From: Haemophilus influenzae | GTDB taxonomy: Bacteria > Pseudomonadota > Gammaproteobacteria > Enterobacterales > Pasteurellaceae | Length of the DNA stretch: 64,000 nucleotides | Reading direction: 5' to 3' | NCBI GenBank assembly: GCA_923172585.1 | Contig: OV298644.1 | Span: forward strand, 28,190-92,189 | Part shown: in pieces, positions 1-9,903 of the stretch | Layout: each line of letters opens with the position of its first letter | Position numbering within the stretch: the first letter of the stretch is position 1 | Made by a program: the position numbers and the translations under genes | The notes under the pieces: model-generated | Told to the model about the DNA's origin: nothing | The model's database searches: none | What the model saw: only the letters and a program-made list of their open reading frames with translations

Positions 1-868
1 CTTTATCACGGAATTCATCAAATTCAGTTGGCGGCACATAACGGGCAACAGGCAAATGATGGCGGCTAGGTTGAAGATATTGACCCAACGTGAGCATAGT
101 CACACCGTTATCACGTAAATCTTGCATCACTTGCAAAATTTCCTCGTTGGTTTCGCCTAACCCAACCATTAAACCAGATTTGGTTGGGATATTTGGGAAT
201 ATTTCTTTGAATTCACGCAATAATTTAAGTGACCATTCGTAATCCGCACCTGGACGAATTTCTTTATATAAGCGCGGTACGTTTTCTAAATTATGGTTAA
301 AGACATCTGGCGGATTATCTTTTAATTTCTCTAAAGCCTGTGTAATGCGACCACGAAAATCAGGCACTAAAATTTCAATCTTAATGTTAGGATTAAGCTC
401 GCGCACAGCTTTTACACATTCAGAAAAATGACCAGCACCACGATCAGGCAAGTCATCACGATCCACCGATGTGATTACCACATATTTAAGTTTCATATCT
501 TGAATCGTTTCTGCCAATTTTTGTGGCTCTTCAGGATCAGGCGGTAATGGTTTACCGTGAGCCACATCACAGAATGGGCAACGGCGCGTGCAAATTGCAC
601 CTAAAATCATAAAAGTGGCTGTGCCATGATTAAAACATTCGTGTAAATTTGGACAAGATGCTTCCTCACAAACAGAATGTAATCCGTGACGGCGCATTCC
701 ATTTTTAATGCTTTCAATTTTAGCTGAACTTGCTGGAAGTTTAATTTTCATCCATTCTGGTTTTTTTAATAACTCTTGATTAGGATCGATATTTTTTACG
801 GGAATAATTGAGGTTTTTGCCGCATCGCGATATTTTACACCGCGTTCCATTTTGAAAGGCGTAGACAT
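1..868 (-). CDS. lipA: lipoyl synthase LipA (C-terminus cut by window edge)
   Basis: Radical-SAM enzyme that inserts two sulfurs into protein-bound octanoate to make lipoyl groups on 2-oxoacid dehydrogenases and GcvH. The start ATG lies at 866-868 and 289 codons are visible of a usual length near 320. Both iron-sulfur motifs are present: the auxiliary-cluster cysteines at about residues 67, 72 and 78 ([12 protein letters not shown]), and the radical-SAM motif CTRRCPFC at 93-100. It lies directly downstream of lipB, which supplies its substrate, but a hairpin sits between the two. The missing C-terminus is due only to the window boundary. Confidence 0.97.
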   Translation of the reverse strand, partial: MSTPFKMERGVKYRDAAKTSIIPVKNIDPNQELLKKPEWMKIKLPASSAKIESIKNGMRRHGLHSVCEEASCPNLHECFNHGTATFMILGAICTRRCPFCDVAHGKPLPPDPEEPQKLAETIQDMKLKYVVITSVDRDDLPDRGAGHFSECVKAVRELNPNIKIEILVPDFRGRITQALEKLKDNPPDVFNHNLENVPRLYKEIRPGADYEWSLKLLREFKEIFPNIPTKSGLMVGLGETNEEILQVMQDLRDNGVTMLTLGQYLQPSRHHLPVARYVPPTEFDEFRDK

Positions 869-887
869 AGTATTTTCCTAAATAAAA

Positions 888-904
888 ATGCCCAAATTGG
901 GCAT
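888..904 (-). terminator. hairpin between lipB and lipA
   Basis: The palindrome ATGCCC-AAATT-GGGCAT has a 6-bp stem (8 bp if the loop closes) and is flanked by T-rich sequence on the minus strand. It would act as a Rho-independent terminator or attenuator after lipB. It sits about 20 bp before the lipA start, so any lipA transcription from the upstream operon must read through it. Confidence 0.6.
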
Positions 905-921
905 TTAGTTTTTATAAAATG

Positions 922-1560
922 TTATAAAGTTGTTATATTATAGCCTAAAAGATCGGCGAAGTGTTTAATTAATTTTGCTGAAACATTATCGCAATCAGCT
1001 TCATCTTGATTAACAAAATCCGCTAACTGACACATTTCAAGCCCTGCATAACCACAAGGATTAATATAATGGAAAGGATTAAGATCCATATTAATATTCA
1101 ATGCCAACCCGTGAAAAGAGCAACCACGACGAATACGTAATCCAAGAGAACAAATCTTTTTTCCATCCACATAAACACCTGGCGCATCAGGCTTTGGATA
1201 GCTTTCAATGCCATATTCAGCCAAAGTTTTAACCACCGTTTGTTCAAGTGCGGTAACTAATTGACGTACATTTAAATTTTTATGGCGTTTAATGTCAATA
1301 AGCACATACATCACTTGCTGACCGGGTGCGTGATAGGTAATTTGCCCACCACGATCCGATTGCACCACAGGGATTTCACTACGTTGTAAAAGATGCTCTG
1401 GTTTACCTGCTTGCCCTTGTGTAAAAACAGGATAATGTTGTACTAACCAAATTTCGTCTTGCGTTTCAGCATTTCGAGTATCAGTAAAATCCTGCATTTT
1501 GTGCCAAATTTCTTGATAATCTTGCAATCCTAACTGACGAACGATAAGGGAATTGTTCAT
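922..1560 (-). CDS. lipB: lipoyl(octanoyl) transferase LipB
   Basis: Transfers octanoyl from octanoyl-ACP to lipoyl domains, the first step of lipoate synthesis in the cytoplasm. The 212-residue product has the family's usual length. Visible marks are the [12 protein letters not shown] block near residues 69-80, the lysine-containing [10 protein letters not shown] block near 133-142, and the NPCGYAG motif near 167-173 that holds the acyl-accepting cysteine. It starts one base after the ybeD stop and is followed by lipA. Confidence 0.97.
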
Positions 1561-1561
1561 A

Positions 1562-1840
1562 CTAAATAACCATTTTCACGCCTTCAACTTTAGCCAGTTC
1601 TTTATAGAGTGTTTCTACCTGATCAAAGTTTTCAGCAATAATATCAATTGAAACTGAATTATAAGTGCCTTTACTACTGCGCTTTTCTTTTGGAATATAA
1701 TCGCCTTTAATATATTTTTGCACCACTTGTATAAGATCTTGTGCTAACCCTTCTCGATTAATTCCCGCAACTTTAAAAGTCATTTTTGCTGGAAATTCCA
1801 TTAATTCCTTGAGTTTTGCATAATCGTTTTCTATTGTCAT
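1562..1840 (-). CDS. ybeD: DUF493 family protein YbeD
   Basis: Small 92-residue cytoplasmic protein of the YbeD/DUF493 family, conserved beside lipB in gammaproteobacteria. It has an ACT-like alpha-beta pattern and no catalytic motif. The middle contains [16 protein letters not shown] followed by a C-terminal segment ending in VEGVKMVI. Its biochemical role is not established; linkage to lipB suggests a lipoate or envelope-operon connection only by position. Confidence 0.93.
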
Positions 1841-1895
1841 TTTCTTTCCTAAAAATAAAATAAATCAAAAAGTGCGGTCAATTTTCAAATTCTTT

Positions 1896-3077
1896 TTATG
1901 AGAATAACCCTTTCACAGTCAATACTAACCAATCCCATAGTTTACCAAAAATACCCGCTTCTCCCACATCATTCATCACTTGTAAATTGGCACTTGCAAT
2001 ATCCTTACCATCCAGTTGATAAACCACTTTACCAATCACTTGACCTTTTACTAATGGTGCTTGTAAATTTTTATCTGCTAATTCATAACGAGCTTTAACC
2101 TCACTTTGTTTACCTTTAGGGATCGTAATAAAGTGATCCATTAAAGCACCAAGTTTTACTGAATTTTTATCGCCATAATAAACCCTTTGTTCTGAAATTT
2201 CTTTACCAGCCTCTAAAGTTTTAAATGTTTCGAAATTAGCAAAACCCCATTGTAAAAGTTTCTTACTTTCTACTTCACGACCTTTGTAAGTTGGCACACC
2301 CATTACTACAGAAATTAAACGCATATTGTTTGATGTAGTCGCTGAAGCGACTAAGTTATATCCTGCTTGGCTAGTATGCCCTGTCTTCATTCCATCAACA
2401 TTGATAGTTTTATCCCATAATAGTCCATTACGGTTAGCTTGTTTGATTTTATTAAATGTAAAGTTTTTTTCGGAGTAAATTTTATATTCTTCAGGTAAAT
2501 CACGAATAATATGCGCACCAATAATTGCCATATCACGCGCGGAAGAATATTGATTTGGATCGTCTAAACCATGGGGCGTGGTGAAATTTGTATTTTTCAA
2601 ACCAAATTGTTGAACATATTTATTCATTGTTTCTACAAAGTTCGGTACATTGCCAGAAATATGTTCAGCTAATGCAACAGTCGCATCATTACCAGAAACA
2701 ACAATCACACCTCGATTTAAGTCTGCTACAGATACTTGTGTATTTAAATCTAAAAACATTTTTGATGAATCAGGGAAATTACGCCCCCACGCACTTTCAC
2801 CAATGGTAACCATATCGGTATTATGGATTTTGCCTTGTTTTAATGCGACACCAACTACATAACTTGTCATCATTTTAGTCAGTGATGCTGGATATTGACG
2901 TTGATCTGGATTAAGTGCGGTCAAAATTGCACCTGAATTATAATCCATCAATACATACGTTTGAGCCGTAATTTGTGGTGGAGTTACGCCAAACTGCATA
3001 TCCTCTGCAGATACCGAAAAAGCACTAAGTGCCACAAAACTTGATAAAAATGCGATTTTTGTTGTTCTTTTCAACAT
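1896..3077 (-). CDS. dacA: D-alanyl-D-alanine carboxypeptidase PBP5
   Basis: Low-molecular-mass penicillin-binding protein that trims the terminal D-Ala from peptidoglycan stem peptides. The 393-residue product begins with a signal peptide (cleavage probably after SVSA, residue ~24). It carries the three serine-acyltransferase motifs: SLTK near residues 65-68, SGN near 128-130 and KTG near 231-233. It ends in an amphipathic helix (GKLWDWLVLTVKGLFS) typical of periplasmic-face membrane anchoring. It follows rlpA by 15 bp. A 55-bp gap with an uptake-signal core separates it from ybeD. Confidence 0.97.
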   Translation of the reverse strand: MLKRTTKIAFLSSFVALSAFSVSAEDMQFGVTPPQITAQTYVLMDYNSGAILTALNPDQRQYPASLTKMMTSYVVGVALKQGKIHNTDMVTIGESAWGRNFPDSSKMFLDLNTQVSVADLNRGVIVVSGNDATVALAEHISGNVPNFVETMNKYVQQFGLKNTNFTTPHGLDDPNQYSSARDMAIIGAHIIRDLPEEYKIYSEKNFTFNKIKQANRNGLLWDKTINVDGMKTGHTSQAGYNLVASATTSNNMRLISVVMGVPTYKGREVESKKLLQWGFANFETFKTLEAGKEISEQRVYYGDKNSVKLGALMDHFITIPKGKQSEVKARYELADKNLQAPLVKGQVIGKVVYQLDGKDIASANLQVMNDVGEAGIFGKLWDWLVLTVKGLFS

Positions 3078-3092
3078 AGTGTGTTCCTACAA

Positions 3093-3956
3093 TTAATTTT
3101 TATACGTATAAACAATTAATGGCTTATTATTTGCCATTTTTTGTAATTTGGTTCTCACTTGTGCCATTTTTGTTTTGTCATCAAAAGGCCCAATATAAAT
3201 TTCATATTTATTTCCTGAGCGATTTACTTCAGTCTGAATATTCGCTAACGCAAGTTGCATAATTAATTTATTTGCTTGGCTACGAGAGGTTAATTCAAGC
3301 ATTTTCAAACGGTAAAATTCGGTTCCTTTTAGAGCATTTATTGACTTAGATGCGTTATCAAAAAGTGTGTTAGATTTTAATACTAAACGATCGGCAGCTT
3401 CCTGAGTTTTTGCTTGTTTAGCCAGTGTTTTTGTGGCTGCGCCTGATAAATTCCCATTTTTAGCAACATGCAACGCCTCAATTCTTACCAGCCCTATGCC
3501 GCGGGAAATTAAGCCAATTTCTTTTGCCGCAGCGTGTGAAAGATCAATTAAACGTTTATCACTAAAAGGCCCACGATCATTAATACGTACGATAACTTTA
3601 CGATTGTTATGTAAATTTGTCACTAAAGCATAAGAATTTATTGGCAATGTTTTATGTGCTGCAGTAAATTGTTTTGAGTTATAAACATCGCCACTTGCTG
3701 TTTTGCGCCCATCAAATTTAAGATGATAATAACTTGCTAAACCTTCTTTAATATAAGATTTGGCTTCATTCCCACTTTTAGTGGTATAAGTTTGCCCTTT
3801 TACTGAATAAGTCCTTGGCGCAGGCATTTGAGTTGCGATAGAAAGATTATCCCCTCGAATACCATACATTTTTTGCGTATCAGCCTGCGCAGGAAAAGCT
3901 ACGCTTATCATAAATAGCAAAAGTGCGGTCAAATTTAACCCAGTTTTTAATTTCAT
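3093..3956 (-). CDS. rlpA: RlpA septal-ring lytic transglycosylase-like protein
   Basis: 287 residues with an N-terminal signal peptide (cleavage near AQA-D, about residue 25). A double-psi beta-barrel domain covers about residues 75-165, including YHLKFDGRKTASGD and the conserved INDRGPFSDKRLIDLS block. A SPOR peptidoglycan-binding domain occupies the last ~75 residues (YEIYIGPFDDKTKMAQV). RlpA family members act on denuded glycan strands. There is no lipobox cysteine at the signal cleavage site, so it may be soluble in the periplasm rather than a lipoprotein. It lies between rodA and dacA. Confidence 0.95.
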   Translation of the reverse strand: MKLKTGLNLTALLLFMISVAFPAQADTQKMYGIRGDNLSIATQMPAPRTYSVKGQTYTTKSGNEAKSYIKEGLASYYHLKFDGRKTASGDVYNSKQFTAAHKTLPINSYALVTNLHNNRKVIVRINDRGPFSDKRLIDLSHAAAKEIGLISRGIGLVRIEALHVAKNGNLSGAATKTLAKQAKTQEAADRLVLKSNTLFDNASKSINALKGTEFYRLKMLELTSRSQANKLIMQLALANIQTEVNRSGNKYEIYIGPFDDKTKMAQVRTKLQKMANNKPLIVYTYKN

Positions 3957-4008
3957 AAAATATTAACGCTTTTCATTTATTCTTTCTTTAAGAAAGAAAA
4001 AAATGAAA

Positions 4009-5124
4009 TTAGCTCCTTTTCATAAATTGACTTTTATGCGTATGAATAGACATCAGTAAACCAAAACTTGCCATAATCGCAACATAAGAGGTACCACCAT
4101 AACTAAATAAAGGTAATGGCACACCCACAACAGGCAAAATTCCGCTTACCATTCCAATATTCACAAATACATAAACAAAGAAAATTAATGTTGTTGCACC
4201 AGCAAGAATACGCCCAAAAGAAGTTTGAGCATTTACGGCAATCATTAAACCTCGCACAATAATAAACAAGTAAATCGCCATTAAAATCAAAAAACCAATC
4301 ATTCCGTGCTCTTCACCCATTACCGCAAAAATAAAATCTGTATGAGGTTCGGGCAAAAATTCTAATTGTGATTGAGTCCCCTGCATCCAGCCTTTTCCGC
4401 TTAATCCACCAGAACCAATCGCAATCTTTGATTGTAAAATATGATAGCCAGCACCGAGAGGATCTTTTTCTGGGTCCAATAATGTGAGAACGCGAGTGCG
4501 TTGATAATCGTGCATTAGATATAACCACATGATCGGAATAAATCCAGCTAAGCCAATCACTGCCGCTAAAATAAGCCACCAGCTCATTCCTGCTAAAAAC
4601 ACGACAAATAAACCTGACGCACTGACCAAAATTGATGTGCCCAAATCAGGCTGAATCGCCACAAGCAATGTTGGCAGTAGAATCATTGCAATCGCTATAA
4701 ATGTTTCACTTAATTTAGGTGGAAGCGGGCGATTACCTAAATACACCGCCACCATTAATGGCACAGCAAGTTTTACAATTTCAGAGGGTTGAAAACGAAT
4801 AAATCCAAGATCAAGCCAACGCTGCGCACCTTTACTTGTCGTACCAATAACATCTACCAAGATCAATAACACAAAACCAATTAAATAAAGATAAGGTGCG
4901 ATGCGTTGGTAAAATCTTGGTGGAAATTGAGCCATTAACAGCATAACAATAAATCCAAGTAAGACCTGAATAATTCGGCTATTAAACATCGTTTCACTGG
5001 CACCTGATGCACTATATAACACCAGCATACCATAAGCAGTTATTGCAAGAAGTCCGATAAACAGCCAAAAATCAATATGCAAACGTTGCCAAACACGCAA
5101 CCAAAAAGGGATTTTATCTTCCAT
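4009..5124 (-). CDS. rodA: rod-shape SEDS glycosyltransferase RodA
   Basis: Polytopic SEDS-family peptidoglycan polymerase of the elongasome, partner of PBP2. It has 371 residues with about ten hydrophobic segments. Conserved SEDS signatures are visible: [17 protein letters not shown] near residues 97-113, [12 protein letters not shown] near 266-277 and [11 protein letters not shown] near 337-347. The ATG lies inside the last codons of the repaired mrdA frame, so the two are probably translationally coupled. Confidence 0.97.
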
Positions 5125-7067
5125 TTATTTGTTCGCTCTCTTGTGACAAATCTTTTTTTGCTGAATAGGTACATTATATTTTTCAACTTGTGGTAAACGC
5201 TGATTTAAATAGTAATCCATCACTTTACGTGCTAACGGTGCGGCATTACTTGAACCACCACCTGCATTTTCTAAAATCACTGTTACAACTAATTTAGGAT
5301 TATCATAAGGGGCGTAAGCGGTAAACCAAGCGTGATCATGCAATTCTTTTTTTAAGCCTGCCGTATTATATTTTTCATTTTCCTTTAAACTAAACACTTG
5401 TGCAGTGCCAGATTTCCCTGCAACACGATAATTTGCATCTGCAAAGGCTTTTCGCCCAGTTCCATTTGCAGCATTAACAACATTGTACATACCGCGTTTC
5501 GCTGCCTCCCAAGCTGCCACTTTAGGTGTGTTAATATCAGGATAAAGTAACGGATCTTCATAAGGCTCTAATACTGCACCTTCAATTGCTTTCATCAAAT
5601 GCGGTGTATTTACTTTGCCATTATTGACCAATATTGTCGTCGCTTTTGCTACTTGTAGTGGTGTTGCTGTCCAATAACCTTGACCAATCCCAACCGAAAT
5701 CGTATCGCCTTGCACCCAAGGGCGTTTATAACGTTTTTGTTTCCATTCTCGAGTTGGTATATTGGCAGCCGTTTCTTCTTGAATTTCAATCCCCGTTGGC
5801 ATACCAAAACCAAAATCCTTCATCCAATTAGAAAGGCGATCAATACCCATATTATAAGCCACTTGATAAAAATAAGTATCAGAGGATTCAGTAATAGCTT
5901 TATTCAAATCCGTATCCCCGTGGCCTGTTTTTTTCCAATCACGAAAACGTTTTGTGGAATTAGGTAATACCCAATATCCCGGATCAAAAATCGTTGTGTT
6001 TGGTGTAATCACATTTTCAGTTTGTGCGGCTACTGCAATAAAAGGTTTGACTGTCGAAGCAGGCGGATACGCACCTTGTGTCGCACGACTATAAAGTGGA
6101 CGAGCAAGATCATTTAATAAACGTTTATAATCTTCGGAGGAAATACCATCAACAAATAAATTATTATCATAACTTGGTGTAGATACCATCGCTAATACAC
6201 TACTATCCTTCGGATCAAGCACAACTACAGCACCTTTTAGTCCCGATAAAAGTTCAGTAATATAACGCTGTAATGCCAAATCAATGGTTAAATGAATACT
6301 TTTTCCCGCCACAGCAGGTCGGCTACGCAAAGTGCGGATTACTTTGCCGCGATTATTAATTTCTACTTCTTCAAAACCCGTGGTACCTTGCAGTATATCC
6401 TCGTAATAACGTTCAATACCCAATTTTCCAATATCGTTCGTTCCCGCATAATTCGCGAATTTATCCTCTCGTTTCAAACGTTCTACATCTTTATCATTCA
6501 TTTTACCTACATAGCCCAAAATATGCGCCATTGTTTCGCCATATAAATAATGGCGTTTGAAATAAGGACGTACCTCTAAGCTCGGGTATTGGTAGCCATT
6601 TACCGCAAAGCGTGAAATTTGTTCCTCTGTTAAATTCGGCTTTAATAAAATCGGTGTATAACGCGTTCCGCGGCGACGTTCCTTTTTAAAATTTTCAATA
6701 TCGTTATCCGTCAATCCCACAATATAGCGTAATTCATCTAAAGTGCGGTCTAAATTTTCAGTTTTTTCTGGCACAATGTATAAACCAAAAAAGTAAGATT
6801 TTCGGCTAATAATTTGCCGTAACGATCATAGATTAAGCCACGCGTTGGCGGTAAAGGTAATAATTTAATTCGGTTACCATTAGAACGCGTTTGGTAAGTA
6901 TCGAAATTAACAATCTGTAGCTGATAAATATTGGTGAATAACACGCCTGTTAAGAGCAGAATCCCCAAAAAAGCCACTAACGTTCGGCGTGCAAAAAGGT
7001 TACGCTCCGCTTTTTTATCGCGGAACGGTTCGTGCGTTGGTGTATTGAAGAATTTTTTTAAATTCAT
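5114..7067 (-). CDS. mrdA: penicillin-binding protein 2 (two apparent frameshifts)
   Basis: Class B transpeptidase of cell elongation. The N-terminal part (7067 to ~6787) has a transmembrane anchor (about residues 28-48) and the PBP-dimer start [14 protein letters not shown]. The rest contains the active-site STVKPF motif, the SSDTYFYQ motif and KSGTAQ. The reading frame breaks at the A-run 6787-6792 on the plus strand, which is one base short, and again at the T-run 5153-5159. Restoring one base at each gives a 651-residue protein ending at 5114, overlapping the rodA start by 11 bases. I recall 651 residues for the Rd protein, so both breaks look like sequencing losses rather than a dead gene. 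Confidence 0.93.
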
Positions 7068-7088
7068 CTGACTAAAAATAAGGATATA

Positions 7089-7556
7089 TTATTCTCGATG
7101 ATAAGGATGATTAGTGGTTAGCGACCACGCACGATACAAACTTTCAGCCACCACGACACGAACAAGCGGGTGAGGTAATGTCAAGGGAGAAAGCGACCAA
7201 CTTTGCTCTGCGGCAGCTTTGCATTCTGGCGAAAGCCCCTCAGGCCCACCAATCAATAAACAAACATCGCGACCATCATTTTTCCACGCTTCTAGTTGCT
7301 CAGCTAGCTGCGGCGTCGTCCAAGGTTTACCAGGAATATCTAACGTCACGACTTTGCCTTTTCCACAGGCCGCTAACATCGCTTTACCTTCTTGTTCTAA
7401 AATACGTTTAATATCAGCATTTTTTCCACGCTTGCCTGCTGGGATTTCAATTAGTTCAAAAGGCATATCTTTTGGGAAACGGCGTTGATATTCCTCAAAA
7501 CCCGTTGTAACCCAAGAAGGCATTTTTGTTCCGACGACAATTAACGTGATTTTCAC
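7089..7556 (-). CDS. rlmH: 23S rRNA pseudouridine(1915) N3-methyltransferase RlmH
   Basis: SPOUT-class methyltransferase acting on helix 69 of assembled 70S ribosomes. The 155-residue length is exact for the family. The AdoMet-knot motif [12 protein letters not shown] lies near residues 101-112, and the C-terminal [14 protein letters not shown] tail carries the conserved YHR. It lies between rsfS and mrdA, an arrangement conserved in enterobacteria and Pasteurellaceae. Confidence 0.97.
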   Translation of the reverse strand: MKITLIVVGTKMPSWVTTGFEEYQRRFPKDMPFELIEIPAGKRGKNADIKRILEQEGKAMLAACGKGKVVTLDIPGKPWTTPQLAEQLEAWKNDGRDVCLLIGGPEGLSPECKAAAEQSWSLSPLTLPHPLVRVVVAESLYRAWSLTTNHPYHRE

Positions 7557-7573
7557 AAGTCATCCTTATCTAA

Positions 7574-7601
7574 AAAGTGCAGTTATTTTTTACCGCACTT
7601 T
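7574..7601 (-). terminator. uptake-signal inverted repeat between rsfS and rlmH
   Basis: An uptake-signal core (ACCGCACTTT at 7592-7601) faces an imperfect inverted copy (AAAGTGCAGT at 7574-7583), giving a stem-loop with flanking A and T runs. Such paired cores often serve as terminators in H. influenzae. One arm carries a G-to-A change that weakens both the stem and the uptake core. Confidence 0.55.
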
Positions 7602-7609
7602 ACTAAAAT

Positions 7610-7918
7610 TTACGCCCAAAGTTTCTCTAATTGATACATTTCACGGGCGTCAGGTTGCATGATATGTACGATAGCTTGACCAAGATCCACCACAATCCAA
7701 TCTGCAGTATTTTTACCTTCTTCGCCAAAGGTTTCAAAACCTGCTTTTTTACATTCTGTGATTAAATTATCTGCCATTGCAGAAACTTGGCGACTCGATG
7801 TCCCCGTGCAAATAATCATATTATCCGTAATCGAGGATTTTCCACGTACATCAAAATGTACAATATCTGTTCCCTTTAACCCATCTAAGGTTTCCATCAA
7901 AAATTCAACTAACGCCAT
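7610..7918 (-). CDS. rsfS: ribosomal silencing factor RsfS
   Basis: Binds uL14 on the 50S subunit and blocks subunit joining in starvation. The chosen ATG at 7918 gives 102 residues and begins MALVEFLMETLDGLKG. An upstream ATG at 7936 would add six residues, but the later start has an AGTGAG-like ribosome-binding site. The family block GTSSRQVSAMADNL and the NTADWIVVDLGQAIVHIM segment are intact. It is the first gene of the minus-strand run to lipA. Confidence 0.95.
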   Translation of the reverse strand: MALVEFLMETLDGLKGTDIVHFDVRGKSSITDNMIICTGTSSRQVSAMADNLITECKKAGFETFGEEGKNTADWIVVDLGQAIVHIMQPDAREMYQLEKLWA

Positions 7919-7993
7919 TTTGTTCTCACTTAGCAATAAAGGTGCGGAATTCTATCATTGAATACCCTCTTGCGCAAAATCCACGCAAAAAAT

Positions 7994-8015
7994 AAGCGCG
8001 AAATTAACCGCGCTT
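7994..8015. terminator. bidirectional hairpin after the YidE-like gene
   Basis: AAGCGCG and CGCGCTT form a 7-bp stem around an 8-base loop. There is a T-run to the right on the plus strand and an A-run to the left, so it can terminate in both directions. It would end transcription of the transporter at 8043-9698 before the rsfS operon. Confidence 0.65.
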
Positions 8016-8042
8016 TTTATGTCTAAATTGAAATTATTTTTA

Positions 8043-9698
8043 CTATGCTGCCCATAATAACACTGCCAATAACTGTGGCGACATTATTCGCAAGAACATC
8101 ACCAATGGATACACAGTTGCATAAGAAAGTGCTGCAGCACCGTTATCTTCTTTAATTTCATTCGCAAATGCTAAAGCGGGAGGATCCGTCATTGAACCTG
8201 CAAGTAAACCGCATATTGTGAGGTAATTAAGTTTTCCATATAAGCGTGCTATAGTCCCAACAATAATCAACGGCACAAAAGTGATAAAAATACCGTATCC
8301 CATCCATTCAAGTCCCGAACCATTCACTAAAGTATCAAAGAAACTTCCGCCTGATTTTAAACCAACAACCGCCAAGAAAAGAACAATCCCAATTTCGCGC
8401 AATGCCAAGTTAGCACTTGGTGGCATAAACCAGTAAAGTTTACCAATCGTGCCAATTCTCGCTAAAATCAACGCAACCACCAATGGCCCGCCAGCAAGCC
8501 CTAATTTTAACGCAACAGGGAAACCTGGAATATAGAATGGAATCGAACCAACGAGTACCCCTAAACCAATACCGATAAACACTGGTAACATTTGCACTTG
8601 AAGTAATTTCTGTTGTGCGTTACCAATAACTGAAATGGCCTGATTTAGGACATCACTGCGTCCAACCATATGTAGCACATCGCCAAATTGCAGTGTGGTA
8701 TTTCCCGTTGGAACTAACTCAATCCCTGCACGATTTAAACGTGAAATTACAACCCCATATTTTTGATGAATGCCTAACGCACGGATCTTTTTGCCTAATA
8801 CTTTTTCATTCGTTACCACCACACGCTCGGAACGAATTTCGCCACTATAGGCAACGGTTGGTGCATCAACTTCGTGTCCGATAATTAAACGCATTTTAGC
8901 AAGCGAATTATCATCACCCACTAATTGTAAAATATCGTTGGTACGAATCTCAGTACTTGCCTTTGGAACAATTTCCATATCATCGCGTTTTAAACGTGAA
9001 CATACGACTTCTTCATCACTAAATCCAGGAATTTGAATCAATGTCAGACCATCTAGATTTTGGTTCGTCACTTTTAAAGAAATATTATGTAAACTTTCTT
9101 TATCTTGGCTGCTCTCCGCATTAAAACGAGCGGCTTCATCGTCCACTTTGACGTTAAAAAACAAGCGGATTAACCACATTGCAAGCAAAATACCGCAAAT
9201 CCCGAATGGATAAGCCATTGCATAAGACACCCCCATAGTCACAGTGGTTTGAGGCACCCCTAATTCTGCTAAAATTTGCTGCCCTGCCCCCAACGCTGGC
9301 GTATTAGTAACAGCACCAGAATAAATACCTAAAGCAATATCCAGTGGAACATCCGCAATTTTATGTACAAGAACCACGGCAATTGACCCCAGCACAATAA
9401 TCAAAATGGCAAAGGCATTTAGCTTTAAACCAGATTTTCGTAAAGAAGAAAAAAAGCCAGGCCCAACCTGAATACCAATAGTATAAACAAATAAAATCAA
9501 ACCAAATTCTTGCACAAAATGCAGCGTATGCGCATCCAGTTTCAAGCCATATTGATTAGTAAAATGGGCAACAATAATGCCGCCAAACAGCACGCCACCA
9601 ATGCCAAGCCCAACCCCGCGGATCTTCCAATGCCCGATCCATAAGCCGATTACGGCGACGAGGGCAAGAAGACTAATCGTGATCGCAATATCACTCAT
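8043..9698 (-). CDS. YidE/YbjL (AspT-type) putative transporter
   Basis: A 551-residue inner-membrane protein of the aspartate:alanine antiporter-like family. It has about five hydrophobic helices in residues 1-180, two TrkA-C (RCK_C) regulatory domains at about 190-370 ([14 protein letters not shown], then [20 protein letters not shown]), and five to six helices to the C-terminus. The duplicated YidE/AspT membrane domain shows [12 protein letters not shown] in the first half and [12 protein letters not shown] in the second, equivalent loop motifs. The substrate is unknown. It is divergent from the ABC exporter gene. Confidence 0.92.
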   Translation of the reverse strand: MSDIAITISLLALVAVIGLWIGHWKIRGVGLGIGGVLFGGIIVAHFTNQYGLKLDAHTLHFVQEFGLILFVYTIGIQVGPGFFSSLRKSGLKLNAFAILIIVLGSIAVVLVHKIADVPLDIALGIYSGAVTNTPALGAGQQILAELGVPQTTVTMGVSYAMAYPFGICGILLAMWLIRLFFNVKVDDEAARFNAESSQDKESLHNISLKVTNQNLDGLTLIQIPGFSDEEVVCSRLKRDDMEIVPKASTEIRTNDILQLVGDDNSLAKMRLIIGHEVDAPTVAYSGEIRSERVVVTNEKVLGKKIRALGIHQKYGVVISRLNRAGIELVPTGNTTLQFGDVLHMVGRSDVLNQAISVIGNAQQKLLQVQMLPVFIGIGLGVLVGSIPFYIPGFPVALKLGLAGGPLVVALILARIGTIGKLYWFMPPSANLALREIGIVLFLAVVGLKSGGSFFDTLVNGSGLEWMGYGIFITFVPLIIVGTIARLYGKLNYLTICGLLAGSMTDPPALAFANEIKEDNGAAALSYATVYPLVMFLRIMSPQLLAVLLWAA

Positions 9699-9855
9699 AT
9701 TGACCCCTTAAAAATGAAATTTAACTCCTTCGGATTATATCCAAGTTGTTTTTTGAAAACCTTAACCAAACTCAAAAAATGATACGTTCGTCACATTTTT
9801 TCTTGCGAAATTGAGCATAGACTCTACAATACCAAAAATTTTTGACCCTTTTACA

Positions 9856-9885
9856 AAAAGTGCGGTTATTTTTCACCGCACTTTT
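9856..9885. repeat. inverted pair of uptake signal sequences in the exporter leader
   Basis: AAAAGTGCGGT at 9856-9866 and ACCGCACTTTT at 9875-9885 form an 11-bp perfect stem with an 8-base loop. The hairpin ends 18 bases before the ATG at 9904, between two divergent genes. Here it cannot simply be a 3'-end terminator of either gene. Confidence 0.8.
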
Positions 9886-9903
9886 ATCTCGGATGGAATA
9901 TTT

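Noticed and set aside
7094..7500. Plus-strand frames opposite rlmH
   Set aside because: They are mirror frames of a highly conserved gene with no independent support.
9811..9903. Longer N-terminus for the ABC exporter
   Set aside because: It would translate the uptake-signal hairpin; the ATG at 9904 gives the usual protein.
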